Assembly (NCBI GenBank): GCA_002007465.1
Contig: LNAC01001218.1
Location: forward strand, 124,001-188,000
Source: Ailurus styani
Lineage: Eukaryota; Chordata; Mammalia; Carnivora; Ailuridae
Direction of reading: 5' to 3'
DNA length: 64,000 nucleotides
Shown: in pieces, positions 42,546 to 53,737 of the stretch
How positions within the stretch are numbered: the stretch's first letter is position 1
How the letters are laid out: every line of letters begins with the position of its first letter
Position numbers and translations under genes: made by a program
The notes under the pieces: generated by a model
Told to the model about the DNA's origin: nothing
Database searches by the model: none
The model's input: only the letters and a program-made list of their open reading frames with translations

Positions 42546-43299
42546 GTCCCTATAGACCCCAGGGTCTCCTTTACCAGCTTTAGTTTGCTGGGTAAGAAGG
42601 GCATCAGAGGCTCATGTCTAAGTAGGGTAGATAAAACTGGAGGCAGTGGGGCATGGAATTTGATTTCTGCCTCTTGTTCCCCACCACAAACATTGTCTGA
42701 GCTCTCCTGGAGAATGTCCTGCTGGCACAGCCGAGTGGGGCTTGGTAAGATGCCTGACATGGACACCCTAGGGTCCAAGTGAAGAAATAGGGAAGAGTGG
42801 GGTAGATGAGCCGTGCCTCCATCCGTGCAAGGGAAACAGCATATGGCTCCAGAGTAATCAGGATGGAAGGGTGGAAGGAGACGCTGAAGGCTTCTTTGGG
42901 AAGGAGAATCAGGACAAAGCATCTATAGAACCTGGATCTCAGGAGACAGGCTGCCAGAATCATCAGAAGGGGGACTCTCCAGGGAGTTTATGGGCTTTGG
43001 ACACCAGTGAAAATTGAGAGGATGAAATAACTTGATTTTCGTTTTCACCACGACACAGGTGAGATTATTAGGTACTCCCAGAAATGATTAGTATAAAGAA
43101 TGGAAGGGAATCTTGAGGTGCTTAGCTATAGAGGTGGGAGCAGTGTGCCAGTAGAGCTGAGTTATTTCTGTGAATGTCCCCACTCACAAGGTGGAGGGAG
43201 CCTGGGGAAATGGGGTCTATATGAAGATAAATTAGAAGCAGTGTACTATGAGATATCTCTTAAGCTATAAAGCCTTATGAAAATATAGAATCTTGAGGT
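42546..43299. other. Unassigned DNA with overlapping open frames
   Basis: Three frames overlap at 42473-42963 (149 and 119 codons minus, 80 codons plus). They are in different registers, show no domain and no splice context, and look like chance in GC-richer DNA. Confidence 0.35.
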
Positions 43300-43375
43300 G
43301 TTTTTCTTTTCCAGGAAATTTCCCAGCATCTTGTGGATAGTAAATAAATGCTTGTTGGTTGAATGAAAGAATGAA
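43300..43375 (+). mobile_element. Probable L2 or MIR3 3' end
   Basis: GTAAATAAATGCTTGTTGGTTGAATGAAAGAATGAA resembles the shared L2/MIR tail (CAATAAATGTTTGTTGAATGAATG). Confidence 0.5.
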
Positions 43376-44449
43376 CATAAAAGGCCTAACTTTAGGGTCC
43401 AAACTGATTGATCAAACAAATAATGTATACACAAGATCCATATTTCAGCTAATCACTCTAAAAAAGAGAATGTTTGCTACATTTGAAGACCAACAAAATA
43501 ATTATTCATGTGCCTCTTATAAACTCATACAAAGGAACAGGCAATGAAGAAGAAGAAAGGGGGAGAAATAGGAGTTCTGGCCTGACCAGCCAACCCATTT
43601 TCTACTTCTCTATGGAAATAATACCCACAGGTCCTGTCTTTCACTGCTTCTCATGTTCTGTTTCAGTCATTTAAGATTCCTATCGAAGGCCCTGTACCGA
43701 GTATACACCCATGGTTTTCAGTGCTGCCTATATTTAGAACCCAGAAAGATAAGAATAAATGTAGCTTTATGACATTTTAGATTTTTTAATGAGGAAGCTC
43801 TGTTGAAGATTATTTTTTAACGATTGTACAAATATTCACTAATTATTTTATGGTTTACTAGTTAAGTGTGAAACATATCTGTCAAGAAAATATCAAGTGC
43901 ATTTCCAAACTTCCCCAACTCCATTTGATTACACGCAACTCTTCTTTTTGGAAATGAGAGCAGTTTGAAGGGGGTGGGTGTTAGCAAGTCATCTACAATC
44001 TTACCACCTACTTGTAATAAAGTAAAACTTCAGACTAAATTCTATCACTCACACAGACATTTCCTGAGCAAACATCCATTAGTAAGGAGGCACAGAACAG
44101 TTCACGGAACCAGTTATGAAAGCCTGTGAATTTCTGACTCTGATATTTTTGGGTGAGTCAACTACATAGAAGATATATTCAAGGCAGTCACAATAATTTT
44201 CCAGAGGCAAGATTCTGTTAGGTCTATAGTCATTATAAGCTATACAGAAATCCCCCAACTCAATGGCTGGATAAAGGACTACTCAGGGAGGAATCCTCAG
44301 GTATCTTTAGAAGATGCAGGTCACTCTGTATCTTAACATTCCATTTTTGCAAAGATGGAAGAAGTCTAAAATATTTTAGCCAAATTGCATGTCTTATATC
44401 GCCACTATGTATGGTAATATATATGTACACATGTTATAATGACATTGGC
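43376..44449. other. Unassigned DNA
   Basis: About 1.1 kb holds no recognised gene or repeat. Confidence 0.35.
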
Positions 44450-44455
44450 TAAGTC

Positions 44456-44815
44456 AGAGGTCAGCAAACATTTTTTGTAAAAGGCCAGACAGTAAATATT
44501 TTGGGCTTTCCAGTCTCTGTTGCAATGTCTGCGTCCCAGGGATGTAAGCCTGGCCTTGTAGGGTGAAATCAGTCGTAGATGATACGTAAGGGAACAACCA
44601 TGAATGTGTTCTGGTACTTCACTTAAGGACAAGGAAATGTAAATTTCATAAAATTTCCACATATCATGAAATATTATTTTTCTTTTGACTTTTAAAAACA
44701 CTTAGAATGTGAAGGTATTCTCAGCTCAGTTTATACAGCCCATCTCAAAACAGGCAGTCGGCAATATTTCCTCTGCAGGGGATAGTTTGCAGATTCTTCA
44801 ACTAAGCTATGAAAG
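44456..44815. mobile_element. Non-autonomous hAT-type transposon relic
   Basis: It starts CAGAGGTCAGCAAACATTTTTTGTAAAAGGCC and ends with GGGGATAGTTTGCAGATTCTTC. The termini are imperfect inverted repeats (GTCAGCAAAC / GTTTGCAGA). The flanks GGCTAAGT and AACTAAGC share five of eight positions, as a decayed 8-bp hAT duplication would. The body matches a common mammalian relic (AAATATTTTGGGCTTTCCAG). No transposase is present. Confidence 0.75.
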
Positions 44816-45260
44816 TTTCAAGTCAATTTCTGACATTATAGCCTATGTCCTATGACTAGAAAAGATGAAAAAGGGCAAAGACGAAAATTAGAGAACGTGT
44901 ATTTGTCGGTGTTATCTAATTTATTCCTTAGAAAACCACTTGGAGGTATGTACAATCTTTTTTTCATTGTTTAATACAAGTGGAAAGGAGAGCTTTTTGA
45001 CATTTTTTTAAAATTCTCTTTTAGCTTAATTAAGGGTGGAATTCTTCATTATTTCCTATCAATCTCTTCTCTTGTCACCTAGCATTTCTTTTTTTTTTCT
45101 TCCTTTTTTTTTTTTTTTATTATGTTATGTTTTAAACACAGAGCAGACAAGAGTCAAGTACGGGTCTATCCTGATTTCAAAGTTCATGCACTTTCTTCTT
45201 GAGTCATGCTTGTGAGTTTTCCCTTAGAGAAGAACCATGAACATTTTACAGTGGAAGGGA
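44816..45260. other. Unassigned DNA with a poly-T patch
   Basis: A T-rich stretch lies at 45085-45120. Nothing else is recognised. Confidence 0.35.
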
Positions 45261-45273
45261 TTTGAGCTTTTTG

Positions 45274-45450
45274 TTGTTGTTGTTGTTAAGATTTTATTTA
45301 TTTGACAGAGAGAGAGAGAGAGAGAGCACGAGCAAGGGAAACAACAGAGGGAGAGGAAGAAGCAGGCTCCCCGCTGAGCAGGGAGCCCGATGCAGGGCTG
45401 TCTCCCAGGACCCTGGGATCATGACCTGAGCCGAAGGCAGATACTTATGG
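45274..45450 (-). mobile_element. Can-SINE, 5'-truncated
   Basis: The tail (TTG repeat, AAGATTTTATTTATTTGACAG) and body are intact, but the copy stops after CCGAAGGCAGATACTTA. About 25 bases including the pol III A box are missing. TTTGAGCTTTTTG (45261-45273) and TCTGAACTTTTTC (45453-45465) flank it. Confidence 0.94.
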
Positions 45451-45599
45451 GGTCTGAACTTTTTCTGGTCAGAGTTGCTCCTGCCTAGTTCCAGAGGGAC
45501 CACTGTTGTCGTGTTATGTGTGACCATGCACTTTGAACACGACGTGGATGGAGTTGCTTGACATACAAAGATCCTGCCTTGGTTGATGGTTTGTTTTGT

Positions 45600-45700
45600 T
45601 TTTAACCTAGTAGGTTTTGGGAGTCTGTAGAGAACCACTGAAGGGCTTTAAGTACTGGACTGACGTGATCTAATTTGTGTTTTAGAAATGTAGTGTGGAG
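45600..45700 (-). mobile_element. LINE-2 fragment, antisense
   Basis: CTGAAGGGCTTTAAGTACTGG, ACTGACGTGATCTAATTTGTG and TTTTAGAAATG match a conserved block of the L2 reverse complement. Confidence 0.85.
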
Positions 45701-45979
45701 ATTTGGGGCTGCATTTCAGAACAAGAACTCAGCACCAAATGAATCATTGATATGACCAACTTTATATAACAAAACCAAAGATACAACTATAAAATCCTAT
45801 ACTCATTTCAAATAGTAAAAGTATATTCTGTTTCAAAAATGGGCATATATATTTCGTGCATAAAGGGGGCTAACAAAATTCTACATAACCTAAATTCTAC
45901 ATAAAATAAATATTGCATAGTTGACATTCATTTTGTTTTACTTCTTGGAATTTTTGAAATAGAATAATTCCAAATGTTC
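45701..45979. other. Unassigned AT-rich DNA
   Basis: Nothing recognised. Confidence 0.3.
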
Positions 45980-46560
45980 TTTGGAAGTACAGTCTTATAA
46001 TATTAAAAATTCATATAATCTTGACTCAGAAATACTACCTGTAGGTAGTATTTCTGTTGTGTGAAATAATGTATATATTAGCCTATAAATTGAAGAATTG
46101 TATATAAGTCACTGGACAAAAATGCAAATATCCTCAACACAGGACTAGTTAATAAATTATTATATTTCCATATAATGAAACAGTATGAAGTTTTTAAGAA
46201 GAGAAGATGGTTCTGTATATATTGCCACTGAAAGAGCTCTAAGATATATATTGTTTCAGTTTTTAAATAGTTACATGTCAGTATATATCATTTATATAAA
46301 ACATATCTCTCTCTATCAATGTCAATCTGTGTTTTTGTGCATGGGTGTTTTGTCTGCCTGTGTTAAAGGATACATCATTTCTATGAGGGGGCATATATGA
46401 GGAAAAACATAACAAAACAAAGCAGAATAAAAACTAGTTACTTCAAAAGAGGAAAAGGATGCTTCTAGGAGACCAGGGAAAAGAGGAAGTCTTTTCTTTT
46501 TTCTTTTTTTTTTAATGTTATAACCTTTCATATCTTTTGAATTTTAAATATAGCTATCAA
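45980..46560 (+). mobile_element. Old LINE-1 ORF2 end and 3' UTR
   Basis: GGACTAGTTAATAAATTATTATATTTCCATATAATGAAACAGTATG corresponds to the ORF2 C-terminal MEYY-type block. CTCTAAGATATATATTGTT and the T-rich CTTTTTTCTTTTTTTTTTAATG end are a typical L1ME/L1M4 3' UTR. A perfect hairpin (46027-46056) lies at its upstream edge. Confidence 0.72.
46027..46056. repeat. Perfect inverted repeat, 13-bp arms, 4-base loop
   Basis: CAGAAATACTACC at 46027-46039 and its exact reverse complement at 46044-46056 are separated by TGTA. No T-run or gene neighbour suggests a terminator. Confidence 0.95.
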
Positions 46561-46847
46561 AGGAAATCTGATCTAAATGGCTGATTTCTTTATTTTGTTT
46601 CAGTAAATATCCATGTGGTAAACCCAAACAGTCAAAATTCCTCCATGAAACTGAGTTCTTTGCTTAGAGTAACAAATGTTCAAGGGATCTGTATTTGTTG
46701 TTGATGATGTTTCTGCCACTGATGTTTCCTCCTCATTTGAAAGGACAGAGTTAATATTTCCTCCACAGCTTTTGCTGAAGTTCCCAGTTTACACAAATAG
46801 AGCCCCGTAGTCTCCCATCAGAGCATGCTGTATTGCTATCAATCATT
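46561..46847. other. Unassigned DNA
   Basis: Nothing recognised. Confidence 0.3.
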
Positions 46848-47085
46848 CACATTTATTGAATTCTTACTTATATATGAATTACTCTCACCAGATGCCACTC
46901 CCTCTTCTGAGAGCATGTATGGCTCATTCAATCCTTTAAACAGTGCTCTTCCAAAGTGTTATTTGTAGATGAGGAGGCTGAGTCACAAAAAGTTTAAATA
47001 ACATCCATGGTCACAGAGCTGTTACGCACAGGGCCTGGCTTTAACCCAGTCTGGCCCCACAAGGCTCAGCCACGTACTCTGCCTC
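46848..47085 (-). mobile_element. MIR SINE, antisense, nearly full length
   Basis: CATTTATTGAATTCTTACTTA, GTAGATGAGGAGGCTGAGTC, GGTCACAGAGCTGTTACGC and GGCTTTAACCCAGTCTGGC follow antisense MIR closely. Confidence 0.88.
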
Positions 47086-47139
47086 CCTGGGGCCAGTAAG
47101 TTTGTCTTTATCAAGCACCCAAATCTTCTGCCTTGACTG

Positions 47140-47690
47140 TGACCATTCCCAATAGTCTTTACTTCCTTCCATGAGGTTCCACTGAGTCATGTCCAAACTG
47201 CTCAGGTTAGCACAGACGATTCCTCATGACCTTCTATCTTTCCCTGGACCTGTCTCTCAGCCTTGCCTCTCGCCACTTCCTTCTTCCTAGTGGAAAGTCG
47301 CACTGAGCTGCACAAGTTTCCTCAAAGGGTCCACGCTCATTCTTGCTTCCCTGAATCTATGACTTCCGTCCTATGGAGCCTCCTTCCTTCATTCCTCTAT
47401 GCCTGGTTGACTTCCACTCACCCAAAAGAAACCAGGTCTTTCTTTGAAACAATCTCCTTGCTCCGGCAATCCCCAGTTACACTCTCACCAGCCTGGAGTG
47501 TCAATCTGAGTGTTCTTCTATTAGAATGTTTGTCCAGGTGCGGTCTGGTTGCTTGAAAGCATCCCTCTTATCCTTAACACTGAGTATTCACTGCGGGCAA
47601 TGACCTTATGTCCCCAGCTGATTGTTCAGTGTATTGGTCAATATTAGGAGTTCAATAAATGTATTGTAAATGAATTAATAAATGAAAGCT
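47140..47690 (+). mobile_element. LINE-2 3' region
   Basis: CATGACCTTCTATCTTTCCC, GCTTCCCTGAATCTATGACTTC, CTTCCACTCACCCAAAAG and GCGGGCAATGACCTTATGTC are followed by AGGAGTTCAATAAATGTATTG and TGAATTAATAAATGAA. This is a long and well-ordered L2 3' end. A 97-codon frame in it (47263-47556) is incidental or residual L2 coding sequence. Confidence 0.9.
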
Positions 47691-48279
47691 TCTAGAGGAG
47701 AATTGAATCTGCTTGACAATGCTGCATGACTGATTTTCCAAGAGTACTCTATGAAGAAAGGCAGAGACTGCCATTCCTTCTAAGTTGATTTAAACAGTGG
47801 AAACAATAGATATGAAGGTCTTCAGTTAATTAAAAAAAACACACACAACACTTTCTAAAATTTTGCTTGGGCACCCAACAATTCAATCATTTTAACTTCC
47901 CACCTCATCCATAAAGTATCTTGGGAAATATTTTAGACAATGATAGCAACTGTGGCTGACCTCCTTGGAGCCAATTTCATTCTTTTGGCACATTTTCAAT
48001 TAGAATCAACACCGGATTGCACACAGTTCTGATTTATTCTGAACTATTTCTTAGGTGTTATTCTTGACTCTTAACTGGCAGTCCCCTTTAAATGTGTATG
48101 TATGATATGTGTTTGTAGCTGTTTCTTTCCAAGGCCCTCAAACCCTATTTCCCTGTTTTGCCATCCACTGAATTAGAAGTCTTATGGCTCTGTAATTGCT
48201 TCTAGAATGATTTTGAGTCAAAACCAATTCAATCTTCTCATAGAAGAGATTTGCTCACATATACGTTTGTCTAAGAGAA
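47691..48279. other. Unassigned DNA
   Basis: Nothing recognised. Confidence 0.35.
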
Positions 48280-48480
48280 TTACTGATAAGGACTTATTTT
48301 ATTCTCACTAAAACCCTATGATGTAGTTTTATTCTTACACCCTGGGTAACTGAGGCATAAGAAAGCTACAGACTGGTGCAAAGTTCCATGGCTAACAAGA
48401 GGCAGAGCCAGGATTTGAACCAAGAAGTCACCACCAGAGACCATGTTCATGAACACTGTGCCACCCTGCCACTTATAGGT
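48280..48480 (-). mobile_element. MIR SINE, antisense, nearly full length
   Basis: TATTCTCACTAAAACCCTATG, GGTAACTGAGGCATAAGAAAG and GGCAGAGCCAGGATTTGAACC are antisense MIR in order. Confidence 0.92.
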
Positions 48481-49485
48481 GGTTATGCTTTAAAGGGTTA
48501 AAAAAAATCCTGCACAAATGTAATAAAATGATTCACTCACTGAGAGAAATGAATAACTGTGTTTTTACCTGCAACACTACCTCTTACAGGATATATGACC
48601 TTTAATAGTGCACGGTTTTTGTCTTGAACTCTCTCCGGTGATTTTGGACCTAAGCGTTTATTTCACTGTTCCATGGCTAATAGTGTTTCTTCAGGACATA
48701 CCGACCTCAGGATAAAAACGAGGGAGGAGGTTATGTCTTTATGGCTTGAGCCCCACCTGCTACTGAAGCAATACTTACAGCCATATCTGGGAATCCCCAG
48801 TCTATCTCACAAGTTCCACCTGCTTATCCTTTTCCACTGTCCTTCGTGATCAGGATCTGCCCCTGCTATGACTTCCGGGGATGTATCATCATTCTTGCTG
48901 CTGTATCAGCATGAAGGCTCACATCAAGGATGTTCCTGCTAAGTGGTCCCAGAGCTGCTTACCACCAAGACCCTCACAGTCCACAGACCCTTTCAGTCTC
49001 CAGAGCCATGATAACTAATGCACTGGGGGTGGAGGGGTGGTCGGGAGGAGCAGTTTGAGATATGTAGGAGCTGAGACCCTTTGACAGAAGGGATGAGTTC
49101 CTCCTTTCTGTGCTCTATTCCATTAAATAAGTATCAAAGCCATACCATCCTGATGACTTAATTCTCATGTAGAGTTGAGTTAATTAGTTCTTAACAGTTT
49201 CATACTTGTAGCTGTTTTTTTCTAAGTTTATTAACAGCAAATCAATGAACAAGTCTGAGTAACAGAGGGTACATTTTGCTAAGAATCTCTAGCTCTTCTC
49301 TGATGTCTGAGGCATTGTCGTTGGAGCGAGGTCATGTATCTGACATTTCTTTCTTTCTGTTGAATTGTTCCTCAGTCACCCCACTAACCAACATCAGGAT
49401 CCTGGTCACAAACTCTACTTGAAAGTATACTGTGTAACCGCTCCCAACTGTGGACAGCACAATTCTCTCTTCCTTGATGGCAAGA

Positions 49486-49489
<4 letters not shown>
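48481..49489. other. Unassigned DNA
   Basis: About 1 kb without recognised gene or repeat. Confidence 0.35.
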
Positions 49490-49532
<43 letters not shown>

Positions 49533-49550
49533 CACACACACATGTGCACG
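49490..49550. repeat. (TG)n microsatellite with a CA-rich end
   Basis: About 18 TG units are followed by GCGTGCACACACACATGTGCACGTG, which is partly self-complementary. Confidence 0.95.
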
Positions 49551-49827
49551 TGTGCATATAAAAACCAAAAGAAAGGACGCAGTCACTAATGAGGGGTGTG
49601 AACATGAAGGTGGGCATAAACCAGAAAGTATGAGACATCACTAACATTAGAAGGATTTCTGTATTTTNTGTGTGTGTGTGTGTGTGTGCGTGCACACACA
49701 CATGTGCACGTGTGCATATAAAAACCAAAAGAAAGGACGCAGTCACTAATGAGGGGTGTGAACACGAAGGTGGGCATAAACCAGAAAGTATGAGACATCA
49801 CTAACATTAGAAGGATTTCTGTATTTT
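49510..49827. repeat. Direct duplication around a single N (assembly join)
   Basis: Bases about 49510-49667 and 49669-49827 are the same sequence on either side of the N at 49668. The copies differ at 49605 (T) versus 49765 (C), which fits two haplotypes placed in series. Confidence 0.93.
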
Positions 49828-52043
49828 GGTATTCCTAAATTTGCTGAAATTGAATCTGATTTCTTCATTGGAAGAAGACACCAAAAGATGAAGACAGCTT
49901 CAAACCCAAAGCAGCTGCCTCGTATGTGAGGTTCCCTACCATTTAGCTGAAAAAGCTTGCAGACATCATGAAGACGAATACAGTTAACTGACCATTGAAA
50001 ACAAATTCCAGGCATACAAGACCTATTGGGAAGTGAGCATTTGGCCCTCCGACAGGCCATCGCCAGGTGGCTCTGACGCTTGCTACACACCTGGATGGAG
50101 CAGATGAGCCCCACCCTGTGCTCGGACATCGGGCCAGGTGCATTTGCCATGATCCCAGGAGGAGTCTGGCTCCAGCAGGAGCACACAGCATCTCCTTTCA
50201 CTTCAGAGTAAAAGCTGCGATATAATTTATTCAGGATGGGCCCAGATTCTTAATTGGACAGGTGTGTGAGAAAACTCTGGCTGTGAGCACAGCGTGTTCT
50301 ACTATCGAACTTTTCTGTCGACATCCTTTCAGCACTTCCTGTCAGGCTGACCTTAACTCTGTTGGGTCAGCTGCCGGCAGGTGGCAAGGCTGGCCAAGAA
50401 TGAGAGAAACACGAAGTTGTGAAAAATCAAACACGAACCCACAGGACTGATTTTCCCCCCCTATTTTCTTAAGTTTCCAAAGGCCAAAGGAAAAAAAAAA
50501 GGAAGCTCTCATCTCTTCGTTCTCTAGGATCTGTTGTACTGAATCACCATCTGTTGACTTTGATTGGTTAACTCTTTCCCAGATGCATCTCCGTCACCTC
50601 GAATACATGTAGGAATGGAGTTAGGAGAGAGAAGGGAGCAGAAGAGAGAAGGGAGGGAACAGGGGAGAGAGAAAAATTTTCTTTAATTCCTGGAGAGAGA
50701 GAATCATTGGAGGATTCAGGTGAGACTTTTTGCAGAGGTGAAAATTCGAAGGAGAAAGGTAAGGAAGAAGAGGGAAAGGAAAGAGAAGAAAATGTGCATT
50801 TATTCACTTAACGTTATGTACAAGGGACTCTGTTAGGTTTTGTAAATATCCAACATCCTTCTTCACTCCCATTTCAGAGGAGGTAAAAAAAACTTCAAAT
50901 ACAATATTCTGCACCATTCGTTCTCATGCCTTCTAGTTCATGAAGGGACTGGTCACCTGGGTTTCATTTTTGCCTCTAGCATTGATATCCATTGTGTGAT
51001 TTTGAGCATTGGCCGTTACTTTCATATATCTAATTTTCCCTAATGGGGAAAATAGATTAGGAATACTATACTAACCCTCCCCTAAGAATGTACGTAAGAA
51101 ATACTGCCTCTAAGAAATATCAATGGAATGGGGTCTAGCTGTCTACAGAATGTTATTATCGATGCTGTTTTGGGAAGGCACTCATGGTTATCCAGACTGG
51201 GAACCAAGCCAAATTGACACTAGACCACTTTTCCTCCAAACAATTAAGTAGTTGCCATTTATCACTCCCTAGAAATAATGTCTCCCACACTGTACGTTAG
51301 GTGTGCAGATTAGTTATATGGCTCCCAGGTAATTACAATCAAATGCTCTTGAGCTTAACACGCCCCCAAGAATGTCATGAACTCCCACCAATTCAGCCAG
51401 GGCAATGGGGGGTGAAGAGCCCAAATGCTACTCCATGAGGGTGCCATGCAGGCTCACCCCATTTACCTCATGTGTGACAGCTGTTCTAGGAAGAATGACA
51501 TATTCCTTACCCACAAAAAAGGTTTCAGCCCTCCAGCACCCTGCTCTGTCTTCCAGTGATAGAACAAGGTACAGCTTATCTTCCCTTTGAAGACCACTAA
51601 CAGCAAAAGAAGTTAGACAAAACTAGTTGGCCTTGTATGGATTCACTGCAAAGCTCAAGACTCCCAGGTGGCTTGTGACTTTGAAGCTCACTTATGTGAC
51701 AGGGCTCAGCAGACTTCAGTTGGTGTCTATGTCCACAACAGGCTCTAAGAGCTCATAATGCATCTAATAAAAGAGCTTCCCCTCAAGTCGATCTGCTTTA
51801 TACACTTTAATTTCAGTTCCTGGGCAGACTTAAAAGTGTGTTATTTTTTCCTCATCCTTGCATTTTCTTAAGACAAAGCAACCCAAGTAAAAAAATAAAT
51901 AAATCTGTACAAACACTTCCCAAGAAAGATGTTGGAAATTGTGTTAAGATTTAAATTTACCTGGAGGTGATAAAATAGCAGGGAGAACCTGGAAGAGGTG
52001 GAGCAGGAAAATAAAGTGATTATAGAAAATAAGGAATATGCTT
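49828..52043. other. Repeat-poor unassigned DNA
   Basis: More than 2 kb has no recognised mobile element. A 151-codon minus-strand frame (49746-50201) is partly built from the duplicated assembly join and shows no domain. A strongly purine-biased stretch lies at 50613-50800. No exon or RNA gene is recognised. Confidence 0.35.
50613..50800. repeat. Purine-rich (GA) tract
   Basis: Plus-strand sequence is dominated by A and G (GGAGAGAGAAGGGAGCAGAAG and similar), broken by a short AT-rich piece near 50675. Confidence 0.8.
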
Positions 52044-52057
52044 CTCACAGTAACTTT

Positions 52058-52253
52058 TTAAAAAATATATCTATTTTAGAGGAGAGAGAGAGAGCACATG
52101 TGCAGTAGGGGGAGGGTCAGAGGGAGAGAGAGCAGACTCCCTGCTAAGCATGGAGGGATGGACCACGTGGGGCTCCATTCCACGACTCCGAGATCATGAC
52201 CTGGACCAAAATGAAGAGTCAGAAGCTCAACTGACTGAGACACTCAGGTGCCC
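52058..52253 (-). mobile_element. Can-SINE (older copy)
   Basis: The antisense copy ends GAGACACTCAGGTGCCC. CTCACAGTAACTTT (52044-52057) and CTCACAGATAACTTT (52254-52268) flank it. Confidence 0.94.
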
Positions 52254-52329
52254 CTCACAGATAACTTTCCAAAGTCATTCTAGAAAATGGCATATCATTA
52301 TTGTTGCATGACAATAATGGCACTGATCA

Positions 52330-52440
52330 TAGCTATAATCATATCTAACATTTGGGTCCTTATTCTGCCAACTACTTTATATGGACTGTATGATGTTATC
52401 CTCAAACCATCCTACAATGACTTACTATTTCCATTTTAGA
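52330..52440 (-). mobile_element. MIR fragment, antisense (weak)
   Basis: AATCATATCTAACATTTGGG, TATGATGTTATCCTCAAACC and TACTATTTCCATTTTAGAAC resemble the antisense MIR 3' half. Confidence 0.5.
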
Positions 52441-52528
52441 ACTGGTTCTAAGAACACTGTTTGGAAGTGTTTGTTTAGAATTGGTTCTTAGAACACTCTA
52501 AGAACACTGTTCTAAGAACACTGTTAGA
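52435..52528. repeat. Short tandem array of CTAAGAACACTGTT units
   Basis: CTAAGAACACTGTT occurs at 52448-52461, 52498-52511 and 52512-52525. Two related longer blocks (TTAGAACTGGTTCT and TTAGAATTGGTTCT) precede the first and the later units. Several units form the near-palindrome AGAACACTGTTCT. Confidence 0.88.
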
Positions 52529-52948
52529 ATTATAGAAAACAATTTCCATACTCAAAATGTTTTCTTCTTCCCATTTTATCCTTTCCTAATAATGTATTCT
52601 CTAGAACGATAGCTTTTAAACCAGGGCTCTGGGTTGAGATATGAGCTAAAGATACTGAAAAAATTTAGTTTGGGAAAGAGAAAGTATTTTCTGGAAGGTG
52701 GGAGATCAGGGAAAACAGGTGCCCACATTTTCAGATGCTCGAACGGACTCTAGAGTTCTTGACCTCAGTGCACCTGCCTCGAGGAAGAGTCTTATCTCAA
52801 TTCAGGAAAGTTGAGAATTGCTTCTTTAGAAAATAAAACCCCCCAAACAAACAAATAAACAACAACAACAAAAAAACCATGTTGTTATGGTCAACATGGC
52901 TCCCCATCCAAATATTCATTCTCTGTAATGTTTCTCCTATCCTTCCAT

Positions 52949-52953
<5 letters not shown>
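52529..52953. other. Unassigned DNA
   Basis: An A/C-rich run (AAACAAACAAATAAACAACAACAAC) lies at 52846-52876. Nothing else is recognised. Confidence 0.35.

Positions 52954-52999
<46 letters not shown>
52954..52999. repeat. (TG)n microsatellite
   Basis: About 23 uninterrupted TG units. Confidence 0.97.
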
Positions 53000-53000
<1 letters not shown>

Positions 53001-53139
53001 CTAACATGTCATGATCCACATGGACTAGGGATGATATTGGCAACCTGTGACATGAAATAAGTTTTAATGTTTCTCACCTGACTGAAACATGCTGAAAGAA
53101 GGTAGGCATCTTTCACTTATTCAGAGGAAATTGATACCA

Positions 53140-53470
53140 AAGCCTTTACAAATTTAAATCATCCAAAATAGATCAGATTTTTGTCCTAACGTCCTTTTTT
53201 ATTCCTGCTTCTTACATTGCTCAGCAAAGCTTCCTTAACTCTCACAGTTGATTTCATCACTTTAGTAATCTGCTAAAAGCACTTTTTTCATAGCATATTT
53301 CATATAAATGATGTTTATATAACTATGTGTTGATGTATTTTTTTTCCAAATAGACTGAACTCTGTGAGAGCAGGAACTGCATCTATTTGGTTCAGTGTTT
53401 TATCTTGAGGACCTAACAGTATGCATGGCATATAATATGTGCTTAAAAACTATCTCTGCAAAGAATGAAA
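53140..53470 (+). mobile_element. LINE-2 3' end
   Basis: TAGACTGAACTCTGTGAGAGC, AGGAACTGCATCTATTTGG and TATGCATGGCATATAATATGTGC match the L2 3' end (TAGACTGTAAGCTCC, CAGGGACTG, GCCTGGCACATAGTAGGTGC). Confidence 0.82.
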
Positions 53471-53503
53471 CATACCATGTTTCAGTTAATAGATTTATTT
53501 TTT

Positions 53504-53721
53504 CTTTTTTTAAAATATTTTATTTATTTATTTGGAAGAGAGAGAGCAGAGCAAGAGAGAGAGAGAGAGAGAACACGAGCGGGGGTGGAGGGGTAGAGGG
53601 AGAATGAGAAAGCAGACTCCCTGTGGGGCAGAGAGCCCAATGTGGGGCTCCAACCCAGGACCCAGGGATCAAGACCTGAGCCGAATGCAGACACTTAACC
53701 AAAAAACCACCCAGGTGCCAC
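53504..53721 (-). mobile_element. Can-SINE, exact target duplication
   Basis: The antisense copy has an extended GA-rich block and ends CCACCCAGGTGCC. The exact 16-bp duplication AATAGATTTATTTTTT occurs at 53488-53503 and 53722-53737. Confidence 0.95.
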
Positions 53722-53737
53722 AATAGATTTATTTTTT

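Noticed and set aside
42473..42963. Overlapping 149- and 119-codon minus-strand frames
   Set aside because: They are in different registers in GC-richer DNA, with no domain and no splice context. Chance openness is likelier than a gene.
49384..49746. Minus-strand frames with HTHTHT runs
   Set aside because: They are translations of a TG/CA microsatellite and of the duplicated assembly join.
49746..50201. 151-codon minus-strand frame
   Set aside because: Its end is made by the duplicated join, and the remainder has no recognisable domain.
52448..52525. Glucocorticoid-receptor-like sites
   Set aside because: The half-sites in AGAACACTGTTCT are separated by one base, not the three required by the known element.
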